From Lycorma delicatula (lineage: Eukaryota; Arthropoda; Insecta; Hemiptera; Fulgoridae): DNA of 64,000 nucleotides. Position 1 is the stretch's first letter; the number at the start of each line of letters is the position of its first letter. Below the pieces are notes generated by a model. That model ran no database searches and was not told the origin of the DNA. It saw only the letters and a list, made by a program, of their open reading frames with translations. Where the stretch lies: the NCBI RefSeq assembly GCF_047948215.1, contig NC_134467.1:36051020-36115019 (forward strand). Direction: 5' to 3'. Both the position numbers and the translations under genes were made by a program. This document shows positions 34,048 to 45,059 of this stretch, piece by piece.

Positions 34048-34317
34048 TTTTTTTCTGTTTAATCTCCGAAACCAACATAAAGTATTACTTCAGAGGATGA
34101 TATGTATGATTGTAAATGAAGTATAGTCTTGTACAGTCTCAGGTCGAGATGTGTGGTTATTTGAAACCCAACCACCAAAGAACAATGGTATTCATTATCT
34201 AGAATTCAAATCCGTATAAAAGTTGTCTTTACTAGAATTTCAACCTTAGAGTTCTTTCGACTATGAAATTAGTTGATTTGCGATGTTGAGTTCACCACTA
34301 GACTAACCCGGTAGGTT
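34048..34317 (-). mobile_element. SINE-A copy, near full length
   Basis: Tail at left (TTCTGTTTAATCTCCG), head at right (CCACTAGACTAACCCGGTAGG). It is missing about 15 bp around GACCATTCC. Confidence 0.88.
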
Positions 34318-34599
34318 AACTTCCAAGATCGAAATATCGGGATGAATATAAACATAGTGGAGAGTTTATAGGCAGTACCGAAAAGACGAAATCGCAAGTG
34401 GTACGTTACGTCAAGATCTACGCTAGACTCCTATTTATGGGAATTCATATGGCGCCAACCTAACATCGACAGGCTCCTGTACCATGAAATTTAGTAATAT
34501 ATGCCTTATACGGAACCCGAAAGCAGTGAATATAAATAAAACTTTTTTACTTCAAAAAAGATAATTAATCGAAAAAAACGAGGTTATTCGACCCTCTTT
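34318..34599. other. Spacer between two SINE-A copies
   Basis: No feature was recognised. It separates two SINE-A copies in the same orientation. Confidence 0.5.
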
Positions 34600-34870
34600 T
34601 TTTTCTTTTTTCCTGTTTAATCCCCGGGAATTACCGTTCAGGTATTACTTCAGAGGATGATATGTATGAGTGTAATAAAGTGTAATTCTTGTACAGTCTC
34701 AGTTCGACCATTCCTGAGATGTGTGGTTAATTGAAACCCAACCACCAAAGAACAGCGGTATCCACGATCTAGTATTCAAATCCGTATAAAAATACCTGTT
34801 TTTACTACGACTTGAACGCTGGAACTCTTGACTTCCGAATCAGCTGATTTGAGAAGATAAGTTCAACCCG
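34600..34870 (-). mobile_element. SINE-A copy, near full length
   Basis: Tail TTTTTCCTGTTTAATCC, then TACTTCAGAGGATGATATG, CCATTCCTGAGATGTGTGG, GGTATCCACGATCTAGTATT, and a head that ends diverged at TTCAACCCG. Confidence 0.9.
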
Positions 34871-35922
34871 TTATATTCAACCCGTATATTTATTTTATAT
34901 TTGTTCCCTCATAAGCTTTTCCTATTATTCCTATTGGAATAAATCTTATTGAATTGAAGAAGTTGCTTTTTGTGGTGGTATCATAAAGTTGAAAAAAAAA
35001 TTACAGAAAAAACCGGTCAGAAAATTGACAAAAACAAAAAATAAATTCGCGGTCCGACTTTTTATGTTTGCGCATATCTTTTTTCCTATTAATCTAATTC
35101 AAATAAATCTTGTTCCAATCGACGCAGCTACTTTTCGCGGTGGTACAGTGATGTTCAAAAAATTTTTTTAAAAAACAAAAAGTCAATCGACAATTGACAT
35201 ATAACGGAAATCGATATATTACAACGTTAACATAACTCATGAACCCTCTGACAATTGTACATTACGCAACACGCCACCACAGCTATGGACGTCTACTGGA
35301 ATAACATTCCCGAAGGGAGTTTTCCTATATGTTGCAGCTTCTCCTGAATCATCGACAGATAAAGTCTATTCGTTTTTTGATTTCATATCAGTCGATTATA
35401 TTCATCAACTAATTTAATATTTGGTAATATTCTTATAAAATTTTCAACTGACCAGTGTATCTTCATCAAAACGTAAATTATATAATAAATCGGCGAACTC
35501 CATGTCATTTCATTGTCCCATTGTCACTTAAAATGCCACAAATTTATTTCTGCTTCGCACCAAGGAGATTGAATAAAATATCAGTGATCTTTAATTGCTT
35601 TGTATCACCAAAACAGAGCGCATTAACCCCGCAGATTAACTTATCGTTGTTAATTAAACACAAAATAATTATAAAATAATTGTTTTTTTAAAACTGGAAC
35701 CGGCACCAAAAATACGATAAAATGTAAGAAATAATTTTTTCGTAAATATATTTAATTAATTCCCTAAACGCTTTTCTGAATCGGCGCCAAAATCCGCGAT
35801 CATACTTATGCGTGGTACATGAATGGATCTATAGAAAGAGTATATAAAAGACATATAATAATTGCAAACGGGAAAGCAATCAAAGCGCATAAATATGAAT
35901 TCCGCTTATATAATAATGTCAG
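34871..35922. other. AT-rich intergenic DNA
   Basis: Small open frames at 34989 and 35455 lack any domain or compositional support. Nothing else was seen. Confidence 0.5.
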
Positions 35923-36077
35923 TTTTTTTTAACCCCTGGGTCCACCGTTAGGTATTACTTCAGATGAGATGTATGACAATTTTTTTAGCGTGTGAAAGTG
36001 TCATGCTTGACCGGGATTCAAACCCGGGACCTCCAGATGAAAGGCCGAAACGCTACCATTCGCGCCACCGGGCCCGG
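35923..36077 (-). mobile_element. SINE-B copy
   Basis: A T run (tail) at 35923, a tail block AACCCC.GG..TTAGGTATTACTTCAGATG shared with SINE-A, GTCATGCTTGACCGGGATTC, then the head GCTACCATTCGCGCCACCGG. On the element strand the anticodon-like region reads CGGCCTTTCATCTGGAGG. Confidence 0.88.
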
Positions 36078-36111
36078 CATATAATATCGGTTTTTATGAA
36101 GTATATGTATA

Positions 36112-36337
36112 CAGAGTGTTTCTAAAATGGTGGGCTGGCTATACTTTTTCGAATTCTACATGTAAAACTAAACAAAAGTTATCCTTAGGAAAAATGGCAA
36201 TTTTTTTTCCTTTGTTCTCCCCCTGTACGCCATGTTTGTATTTTTATATAAAAATTTATACTTCAAGTTCGGATAGACGAATCACATATTAAAATATATC
36301 ACATTAAGTTCTAAAATTAGCAAAAAATCAGGACTTA
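36112..36337 (+). mobile_element. Palindromic MITE, left fragment
   Basis: It starts after TA (36110-36111) with CAGAGTGTTTCTAAAATGGT and follows the left arm to AATCAGGACTTA. LINE copy L5 begins there. No right arm was found beyond the LINE. Confidence 0.88.
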
Positions 36338-37344
36338 TTTTTTTTTTGTCTTCAGTCATTTGACTGGTTTGATGCAACTCTCCAAGATTCCCTATCTAAT
36401 GCTAGTCGTTTCATTTCAGTATACCCTCTACATCATACATCCCTAACAATTTGTTTTACATATTCCAAACGTGGCCTGCCTACACAATTTTTCCCTTCTA
36501 CCTGTCCTTCCAAAATTAAAGCGATTATTCCAGGATGCCTTAGTATGTGGCCTATAAGTCTGTCTCTTCTTTTAACTATATTTTTCCAAATGCTTCTTTC
36601 TTCATCTATTTGTCGCAATACCTCTTCATTTGTCACTTTATCCACCCATCTGATTTTTAACATTCTCCTGTAGCACCACATTTCAAAAGCTTCAAATCTT
36701 TTCTTCTCAGATACTCCAATCGTCCAAGTTTCACTTCCATATCAAGCGACACTCCAAACATACACTTTCAAAAATCTTTTTCTGACATTTAAATTAATTT
36801 TTGATGTAAACAAATTATATTTCTTACTGAAGGCCCGTTTAGCTTGTGCTATTCGGCATTTTATATCGCTCCTGCTTCGTCCATCTTTAGTAATTCTACC
36901 TCCCAAATATCAAAATTCTTCTACCTCCATAATCTTTTCTCCTTCTATTTTCACATTCAGTGGTCCATCTTTGTTATTTCTACTATATTTCATTACTTTT
37001 GTTTTGTTTTTGTTTATTTTCACGCTATAGTTCTTGCGTAGGACTTCATCTATGCCGTTCATTGTTTTCTAAATCCTTTTTACTCTCGGCTAGAATTACT
37101 ATATCATCAGCAAATCGTAGCATCTTTATCTTTTTACCTTGTACTGTTACTCCGAATCTAAATTGGTCTTTGACATCATTAACTGCTAGTTCCATGTAAA
37201 GATGAAAGGGAACATCCTTGTCGGGCTCCCTTTCTTATTACGTCTTCTTTCTTATGTTCTTCAATTGTTACTGTTGCTGTTTGGTTCCTGTACATGTTAG
37301 CAATTGTTCTTCTATCTTTGTATTTGAACCCTAATTTTTTTTAA
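36338..37344 (-). mobile_element. LINE copy L5, 5'-truncated
   Basis: The 3' end (T run then GTCTTCAGTCATTTGACTGG) is at the left. C-terminal region at 36681-36433 (WCYRRMLKIRWVDKVTNEEV..). The active-site region near 37090-37125 encodes LRFADDIVILAES. A deletion near 37200 removes the FNLYMELA neighbourhood upstream. It ends near CCCTAATTTTTTTT and abuts repeat C at 37352. No clear duplication was seen. Confidence 0.9.
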
Positions 37345-37351
37345 AATTATT

Positions 37352-37620
37352 AATTTTTTGGATAAATTTGGTCCACGCGATTGCAATCAAAAGGAAAGGT
37401 ACACAACTAGATGTTAAGAAAGTCCTAAATCCAAAATTTCAACATTCCAGTGTTAATCGTTTTTGAGTTATGCGAAATACATACGTACGTAGAGGTCACG
37501 CCAAAACTAGTCAAAATGAATTAAGGGATGATCAAAATGGATATTTCAGTGGAAATCTGAGAACTAATTTTTTTTTCGCGATCACAATACTTCCTTTACT
37601 TCTTACAAGGAAGTAAAAAA
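37352..37620 (+). repeat. Interspersed repeat C, copy 3 (3' half)
   Basis: It contains CACGCGATTGCAATCAAAAGG, CACAACTAGATGTTA, TACATACGTACGTAGAGGTC and the terminal CTTCCTTTACTTCTTACAAGG. Confidence 0.85.
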
Positions 37621-37864
37621 GATTTGAATATGAAACCGTTTAGACCAACATGTGTAATTTAATTATCAAGTGGATAAATGGAACGGCGTGATTCAATCTT
37701 GCTATATTAACACGATTTCTAAATTTGATGTTTCGCATGAAACCATTGTTTTCTGATGAAAGTGCAATTTTTCGTAATTCACTATTTAGGAAAATGTAAT
37801 TTTCTGGGCTAAAAAAAATCCTCCTTTTTTACATTAGTTAGAAAAAAATTCACCACACACACGA

Positions 37865-37914
<50 letters not shown>

Positions 37915-38179
37915 GGTTGGAATGATAACGTCAAAATTGTTTGGTTCATACAATCTTGAAGAGTATACGAACGGCGAATCTTATTTTAAAATATACCTCA
38001 ACTTAGAGAAGGGTCGTAGATTTTTTCTGAATACAACAAGAAGAGGTTTCAGCTCGTTTTACTCTTTGAATGAGTGATTTTATAAATAATCAATTTCTAA
38101 ACAGAAGCCATCTGTTATTGTGGGAGAAATTGTTAACCCGGTTATTGGAATTGTGACACGAATAAATGATATTTTTCCA
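37621..38179. other. AT-rich sequence with (TA)n
   Basis: A TA microsatellite lies at 37869-37909. No other feature was assigned. 37930-38179 may be part of the retroelement relic that follows. Confidence 0.5.
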
Positions 38180-39256
38180 GGATAATCAAACGCCATTCTC
38201 AATATTTTTATATAATAATGAATACATGTTGCTTTGGGCTTACGTAGATGATCTCTGGCCCCCGCTCTTGGGGGGGGGGGCAGAGATCGAGCCACCCTGG
38301 AACTGAGAGGTCAGGGGGAAACTTGGCCGCTCACAAACGGCGAGTCAGTGTGGCGAAAGCCGCATTGTCGTACCGTGTGGGAGTTCCTCGATGAGGTTGC
38401 TATGTTCAACCGTCATCGGTAACTTTAAGGGTTGTATAATGTAATAATGACTCCTAAAGTTCTGCTGTACGAATCCTTTCTCGAGACAATGGCTGGGCAC
38501 CAGCCAAACTAGCTCCAAGCGCTGTTAATGGTGGACAGGTACTGGCTGGCATACAGCGACCGAGGCGTGGCAGCCTAAATTGCTGCCTTTTATATATAAT
38601 AAACTTCGATTAGTTTTAATTGTAACAAGTGGTGCGCCTCCACGATTTAGTTTTATTGTTGACAAGTGAGCGACTGGGATACTTAAGCGGGTGCTTTACG
38701 ACACCTTGCTTAATTCGCTCACGCAAGTTAGGTAGCTCATTAGGTGCATATAGGATCGAGGTCGCTATATCACTTTTTTTAGAGGCACAGTAGCCGTTTA
38801 TGGCACGGAAAATTTGGTCTATGCTCTAGGGCGACCGAATGGGGTGGTGGTGGGAGAAATGCCAGCTAACCAAATTACGTAGATGATATATTTTCATACT
38901 TAAAAGACTTGAATATGAATTTACAAAGACGTGATAAAAAAATCAGTTTATGTAATGACACATAAAGGTCATGCTTTCATTAAGAAGTTTGGTATTTGGA
39001 TTATATAATTTCAAATCAAAAATTTAGATACATTTCTACTCTTTCCGATTATATTGAGAAAATTTTGGTGAAGAAGATACAATTTATTATTCACAACAGT
39101 TTGGATAGCATGAACATGCATTTGCGGGAGTTAAAAATTCAGTTGGTAATGTATTTCGTGGTAAATAAAACAGTTTTCTGGAAGAGATCGGTACTGAATC
39201 CATTTAGTGAAAACTTTGTTGCAGTTCTAACGTTACTGGTTGTGATTTGTAACTAG
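38180..39256 (+). pseudogene. Reverse-transcriptase relic (YVDD), split by an insertion
   Basis: Upstream of the insertion the frame reads DNQTPFSIFLYNNEYMLLWA then YVDD at 38241-38252. Downstream, a second YVDD (38876-38887) continues IFSYLKDLNMNLQRR. Two stop codons follow, then EVWYLDYIISNQKFRYIST in the same frame, open to 39256. Y-x-D-D followed by EVxYLGxxIS is the layout around the active site of LTR-retrotransposon reverse transcriptases. Removing the insert and one target-site copy restores one continuous frame. Upstream catalytic blocks and RNase H are not recognisable. It is a degraded fragment. The assignment rests on two motifs. Confidence 0.45.
38253..38874. mobile_element. 622-bp insertion with 13-bp TSD, unclassified
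   Basis: It is flanked by perfect duplications, TTACGTAGATGAT, at 38240-38252 and 38875-38887. It is much richer in GC than its surroundings, with a run of about 12 G near the left end. It has no terminal inverted repeats and no poly(A) at either end, and no long open frame. A duplication of this length without inverted termini suggests a non-LTR retroelement with a non-A tail, but the family is unknown to me. Confidence 0.85.
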
Positions 39257-40678
39257 CTCATATCGAAATATACCGCGATAAAATGTTACAACTATAATTC
39301 ACATCTTAAGATTTAGATACTTTTCGTCGTTCTCGTCGATGAGAATATAGAAATTTATTTATACAAGCCTTGAACATATTAATACCTTTCGTCTCATCTT
39401 ACTTTGTAAAAATGGTTTTTCGTATATGTTTGAGCTAAAAACTAAATATAGGAATCACCTTTTATCATTTCGAAACAATTTGCTTTTGTGTGTTTCTTAC
39501 ATAGATCCACGTATGGAGAAAATTTTAAATGAAAAAAAAATGCAATCAACTTAACATATTTCCTTTAATGTGTCTTTATAAATGTTTATAATAAATGATC
39601 TTTTATCGTAAAATGATTTCATTATTATTTATGTGGAAGGTTGTTGGAAAATTTCGGGACCCTCATTTCATATATCCCCGATCCCTACGTTTAAAAACGC
39701 TGACCTATGGGTAAGAAGACCTTTCGGACATACTACAGAAATCTGTATGATTAAATTTTAAAAAAAGAAATAAAAAACCATTTTTTCGCTGACACCATAA
39801 TTTAAAATAAATAAAATTTATAAAAATTGAAATAACATTTTTGATTTTCTGAATTTTGAATTAATCATTTAGGGCTATAAAAATAATTGATTAAATCCAA
39901 ACAAGTACGGATTATAATAAGTAACTTCATGTTAAAATAAATTATTAAAAAAAAAAAAGGGAACGGATCTTAAATTTTTAATGATATCAGGAGAACAAGA
40001 ACTACTTTACTCGAAGCAAAACAAAGTGCAGAAGTTTCAAAATTCCATTTCTTGGCATTACAGTGGTTAGGTACTTCTTATTTTCTCTCCCCCCAAAAAA
40101 GGTCTGTAAGTTTTTCACCTAAAAATAACTAAAAGTAGCAAGAAATATTGATATTAACAATAACCAGGTTGGAGAAATAACCCAATAACCTGGTAATACA
40201 CTAACATGGTGTTTTATACCGGTCATTTTAGGCATTCTCCATATAAACATATTTTACAACATACTAGTATTTTGTTTTATACCGGTCATTTTAAACATTC
40301 TCTAAATTAACATATTTTACATTAAAAATATAAGCGTTGTTCTTTATAATTATAAATATAAATTATAAATACAATCTAAACAAACTTAACCTACCCACGA
40401 CTACTTTTTTTTCTTTCTTTTATTTCTTTCACGTTTATAGAATTAATAATTAATGGAGTAATCCTAATACTAATTATATAATATTACTTAACTTAATCAT
40501 ACTTAATTTAAAATTGTTTTATTATACAATTTAATATTTATTACGTAACTTAGCTTAATTATACTTAATTTATATTATTTGTAAAAGATGAAAGATTAGG
40601 TGTCCACAAGGGTCTTGCCCGTTTTGTGGCACCACTCCTTTTCTATTAATCTTTATAGTTTGAGTAAGGGGAAAAGAT
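39257..40678. other. AT-rich intergenic DNA
   Basis: A local repeat, TTTTATACCGGTCATTTTA, occurs twice at about 40213 and 40275. Nothing else could be supported. Confidence 0.55.
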
Positions 40679-40925
40679 CACTGATTTCGTACTGAAATAC
40701 GACTCGACAATGAAAACACGTTCATCTAGCGAAAACACGATCTTGTCTCTAGCAATACACTGAACTTATGATTGCATTGTTGTTACTATCGGTAGTGTTC
40801 TACTGCGTCGCCGCGATGTTCAGATGTTGGAGGAGTCCATTTCAGTAACGAGTAAGGGAGTAAGCCTGACTTTTGAAATTTCATGGATGAGAGATTGATG
40901 GGTTGCGTTTTATATGGGACCCCTG
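40679..40925 (-). mobile_element. DD38D-type element fragment (one end)
   Basis: It carries one terminal inverted repeat (GGTTGCGTTTTATATGGGAC at 40900-40920), a TA at 40926-40927, the non-coding leader, and codons for about the first 20 transposase residues. The start codon has mutated (ATG to ATC). The rest of the element is missing. Confidence 0.9.
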
Positions 40926-40927
40926 TA

Positions 40928-41382
40928 TAAAACATCACAATAAAATAATAAAAGTATTAGAAATAAATTCAACAAGCAGTGAAAGGTGTTTATCACCATT
41001 AAAGGAAATATAATGTAAGCTAAAGTCAAGTTTTTTTCTGTATTAACGCGAGTTAATATGTTCTTCAATTATTACTGTTGCTTATACTTCTATACTGTAT
41101 CTAAATTTATTCCTGATAATACTATTTGCAGTAAATGCTCTATATTTATGTAATATTTCTTTTAAAAAAAAATCGTTAATACATTTATTTTCCCGTGAAT
41201 TTTCCAGAATTTCCTTTTTCTTCTTTTGGATTTGGTATTTTTTTTTTTTTTTATATATATTATTATTTATTAAGTGCAAATTAGCCTACTGGTGACCGGG
41301 CAACAAATTCTTTTTATGTTTCTCTTCTCTTTAAAGCTGTTCATTTGCCTTCTGCCATTTTTTCCAGATGTTCGGCAAGTAG
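40928..41382. other. AT-rich intergenic DNA
   Basis: Nothing recognisable. Confidence 0.5.
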
Positions 41383-41550
41383 TTTTTTTTTGCTTTTTAA
41401 CCTTCGGAACAACAGTTAGGTATTGTTTCAGAGGATGAGATGAAATACGAATGATTTTTAGCGTGTAAAAATGCCATGCCTGACCGAGATTCAAACCCGA
41501 GACCTCCGGATGAAAGGCCGAGACGCTACCACTCGCTTTACCGAGGCCGG
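41383..41550 (-). mobile_element. SINE-B copy
   Basis: T run, CTTTTTAACCTTCGGAACAA, TAGGTATTGTTTCAGAGGAT (tail shared with SINE-A), GCCATGCCTGACCGAGATTC, and the head ending CTTTACCGAGGCCGG. Confidence 0.88.
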
Positions 41551-41803
41551 CTTTCTTAGTCTCTACCTGGAATCCTTAAATTCAGTTATTATTTTCCTGT
41601 ACTTTCTTATGCTTAAATTTTAAGTTTTCCAGATCTATTTCTGATAAAACCGAAGTAGAAAGTTCAGGGTTACTAGAATTCGTAATGCCTGATTATGACT
41701 TGAAATCGATTTATATTATTCCCTAAGGTACATCGTTTTGCTTTCTCCTCATTTCCATCCATTTGACGTTGGGGTTTTGAAACTTTCCAAATATTAGTCC
41801 AGA

Positions 41804-42099
41804 CCCACCGGGTTGGTCTAGTGGTTAACGTGTCTTCCAAAATCAGTTGATTTGGAAGTCAAGAGTTCCAGCGTTCGAGTCCTAGTAAAGCCAGTTATTT
41901 TTACACGGATTTGAATACTAGATCGTGGGTACCGGTGTTCTTTGGTGGTTGAGTTTTCAATTAACCACGCATCTCAGGTGTGGTCGAACTGAGAATGTAC
42001 AAGACTACACTTCATTTACACTCATACATATCATCCTCATTCATCCTCTGAAGAATTATCTAAACGGTAGTTACCGGAGGCTAAACCGGATAAAGAAAA
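41804..42099 (+). mobile_element. SINE-A, complete copy with TSD
   Basis: It is flanked by perfect 14-bp duplications, AATATTAGTCCAGA, at 41790-41803 and 42100-42113. The head has a Pol III A box (TGGTCTAGTGG at about 41815) and B box (GTTCGAGTCC at about 41874). The body carries the ACCGGTGTTCTTTGGTGG block. The tail is CATCCTCTGAAG..TACCGGAGGCTAAACCGG plus an A-rich end. It is a non-autonomous element transcribed by RNA polymerase III and copied by a LINE. Confidence 0.95.
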
Positions 42100-42113
42100 A
42101 ATATTAGTCCAGA

Positions 42114-42961
42114 GGACTCTCGTTTCAGGATTTTTTTCCATTTATCTATCGGTACCATGTGGAGGAGCAACTCTACCTAATAACTTTCGCATTTCTACGA
42201 TATGAAAGTGTCACTTGAAAAAGTGCAAAGCATCACCACCGGTGATGCTTATATATATATATATATATATATATATGCTATTATATATATATAATTAAAT
42301 ATTCGTATTTTTAAAATTTTTAAATATTCAAAACATTTTCTGTATATTTATTTAATTTTATTTACAACAAATAATCAATTAAAAAAAAAAATTATACTTT
42401 TTTAAATAAATAATATAAAAAGAAAAATAAATAGTATTTTAAAGACAGCTGTCATTTTTTTTGAAAAATTATCTTTTTAATAAACGTGAACATTTTGTTT
42501 TTTTTTTGTTTTTTCTTTTTTATTACAAATTTTAAAGCTAAAGTTTTATTATTAATCAAAGAAGATATGAAAACAAGTTAACGCGAATTTGAAATTTAAA
42601 TCATAGTTCTTCCTTGTAAAAAAACAGAATAGAAAAATAAACAGAATTTTTTTAATCCCATGACAAAAATATAAAAGAGTTAATATTATAATGGTGAACG
42701 CTGTATTTAAAATTTGTAAGTAAATTTTATTATAAATTAACACGAATAGATAGTTTATAATCTAAGACAACAGGTTTTATTCGGTTCTATTGTATTAACG
42801 AGGAACCACTCGATTTAGGCTGTTTTAAAATATCGTTAACTATTGTAATTAGTTTATTTATTAATAGGTTGTATATATATTTTTATTATTAACGTTAATT
42901 AGATGTGGTTAGGGAGTGTAAAAGTGAAGATTAGGTTAGGTTAGATTATTTTATATCAAAC
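42114..42961. other. AT-rich intergenic DNA
   Basis: It contains a 10-bp stem hairpin at 42228-42250 (AAGCATCACC/GGTGATGCTT) just before a (TA)n tract at 42251-42274. Nothing else was seen. Confidence 0.55.
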
Positions 42962-43238
42962 CAACAGGTTAGTCTAATGGTGAACGCGTCTTCCCAAATC
43001 AGCTGATTTGGAAGTCAAGAGTTCCAGCGTTCAAGTCCTAGTAAAGTCAGTTATTTATATACGGATTAGAATACTAGATCGTGTATACCGTTGTTCTTTA
43101 GTGGTTGGGTTTCAATTAACCACAGATCACAGAAATTGTCGACCTGAGTCTGTACAAGACTACACTTCATTTACATTCATACATATTATTCTCTGAAGTA
43201 ATACCTGACTATGATTCCCGGAGGTTAAATAGGAAAAA
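42962..43238 (+). mobile_element. SINE-A, near-complete copy
   Basis: Head AACAGGTTAGTCTAATGGTG, then the palindromic anticodon-region stem CCAAATCAGCTGATTTGG, a B box GTTCAAGTCC, the body, and a tail GGAGGTTAAATAGGAAAAAA. Confidence 0.93.
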
Positions 43239-43839
43239 AATTGATTTAAACAACGATTGTACGTGGCGGGCAGATAATCGAAAATTACTACTACTTTATG
43301 GTGTATGAATATGTTTCCCCCATTTTTGATTCAGTATATTAAATCTCAATTTCAAAATAAAAAATAGACATAATTTAAATATAGAATGTTACGGTAAAAA
43401 TGATTTCTCGATAAGTCCCTTCGTTTTTGAATTGTAAGCAATTAAATATGAAAGAACGGAATAAACGTGGTAAAAATAAAAGTAGTTAAATTGCCGTGTA
43501 AAAACGTTTTTATCTTGTGTTACCTTTAGAATTACGTGTTACAAACCTTAAACACTTAATTTTGGAAATAATGGCTCAAACACTAATAACAGCAGACTTC
43601 GTAACACTGACAACAATAATAATAATTCTCGCTGTGCAGCTCGTGCATTTATATAGAAGAAACCATAAATAAAAATTACATCTGCGTATTTTTGTAATAC
43701 GCGTATAATCTGCGGAATATTGGAAAAGTTATAAGGTATTATGAAATACAGGGTCATTCACGGGAACCGGATGTTTTTAAAATAATCATAAAAAATTGAA
43801 TATTTACTTTAAAAAAGTTTTATTGGTACTGAAACACTT
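43239..43839. other. AT-rich intergenic DNA
   Basis: Nothing recognisable. Confidence 0.5.
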
Positions 43840-43970
43840 AATATGTAAAACAAATTGTTAGGGATGTAGGATGTAGGGGGTTTGCCGAAATGAAAAGACT
43901 AGCACTATATAGGAAATCTTGGAGAGCTGCATCAAACCAGTCAAATGACTGAAGACAAAAAAAAAAAAAA
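43840..43970 (+). mobile_element. LINE copy L6, extreme 3' end only
   Basis: About 115 bp, from AATATGTAAAACAAATTGTT to TGACTGAAGAC plus an A-tail of 14 or more. It encodes the last residues of the LINE protein (EMKRLALYRKSWRAASNQSND). Confidence 0.92.
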
Positions 43971-44471
43971 TTTATTTTTTAAATTTCATAAGAGTAATAA
44001 AATAATGTCATAAAAAATATTCATTAGAAATGACTTATATTGTACTTTTCAGTCACAAAAGTGGAAAAAATATGAAGTTTATTTTTCATATACATGCATT
44101 TAAATGAAAGTAGTGGAGAACAAAATATGAATTATAGAAGTTTTCTAAAGGGCCATTTAATGCTAAGCATCTTAGGTTAAAGATATAAAAATCTAATACC
44201 CAATTAATAATCGGATATATATAGGAAAAAACTTTTCCTATAATGATTGTATTATGTAAAAATAGAATCAGAATATAATATAAAAGTATTGTAAGTATAT
44301 ATAACATACTATATTGCAGTAGTTCCAAACTTTTCCGAGTCGTGGCCCTCTTTTTCAGTTCAAATTTTTGCATGGCGCCCTACCTTTTATAATATCTTGC
44401 GGCGCTACGGTGAAGAGGTCGCGGCTCCCCGGAGCGCTGCGGCAAACAGTTTGGCAATCACTACTATACTG

Positions 44472-44516
<45 letters not shown>

Positions 44517-45059
44517 TGAGCCCGCACAAACACACAAGAAAGCTAACTAACGTCAAAACTATCAACCGTATATTTACTTAAAATCTTATTACAATACAAT
44601 AATACCAACTAATATCCAACAAAGTCTATCCTAAAAGAAGATATATCGACTAAATTCAAATACGGGAATATCTTGAAAATCAATACAGTTTCATTACCAA
44701 TACTTTTATAAAACTACAACAAAAAATAACCTTTTACTAAAACTATATACTGTACTTTCGTAATGATCCTTTATAACAAGTCCAATCGTACATTACTCGA
44801 AAAAAATTAAAAAGAGAAATGGAAAGGGCAGAAAATTATTTAATACAAAATGTTCAACTTAAAAAAGGCCACATCATTCAGTTGTTAAATGCTTTTTTTT
44901 GTTAAAAGACATGTTTGGAATGTGATAGGTAAAATAATATGGATGATGTTGGTACAACTGGAGTTGTAATGGAGAGGGCGCACACATTTGATTATTGTCA
45001 ATCTGTGTTCGAATATAAGTTTTTGAACAAGGTAAAGTAATCATTTGTTAATTGCTAAG
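43971..45059. other. AT-rich intergenic DNA
   Basis: A (TA)n tract lies at 44478-44512 and a GC-richer patch at 44335-44455. No feature could be assigned. Confidence 0.5.

Noticed and set aside
38996..39256. An independent 86-residue host gene
   Set aside because: It is in frame with the split YVDD reverse-transcriptase relic and starts at a non-ATG codon, so it is better explained as part of that relic.
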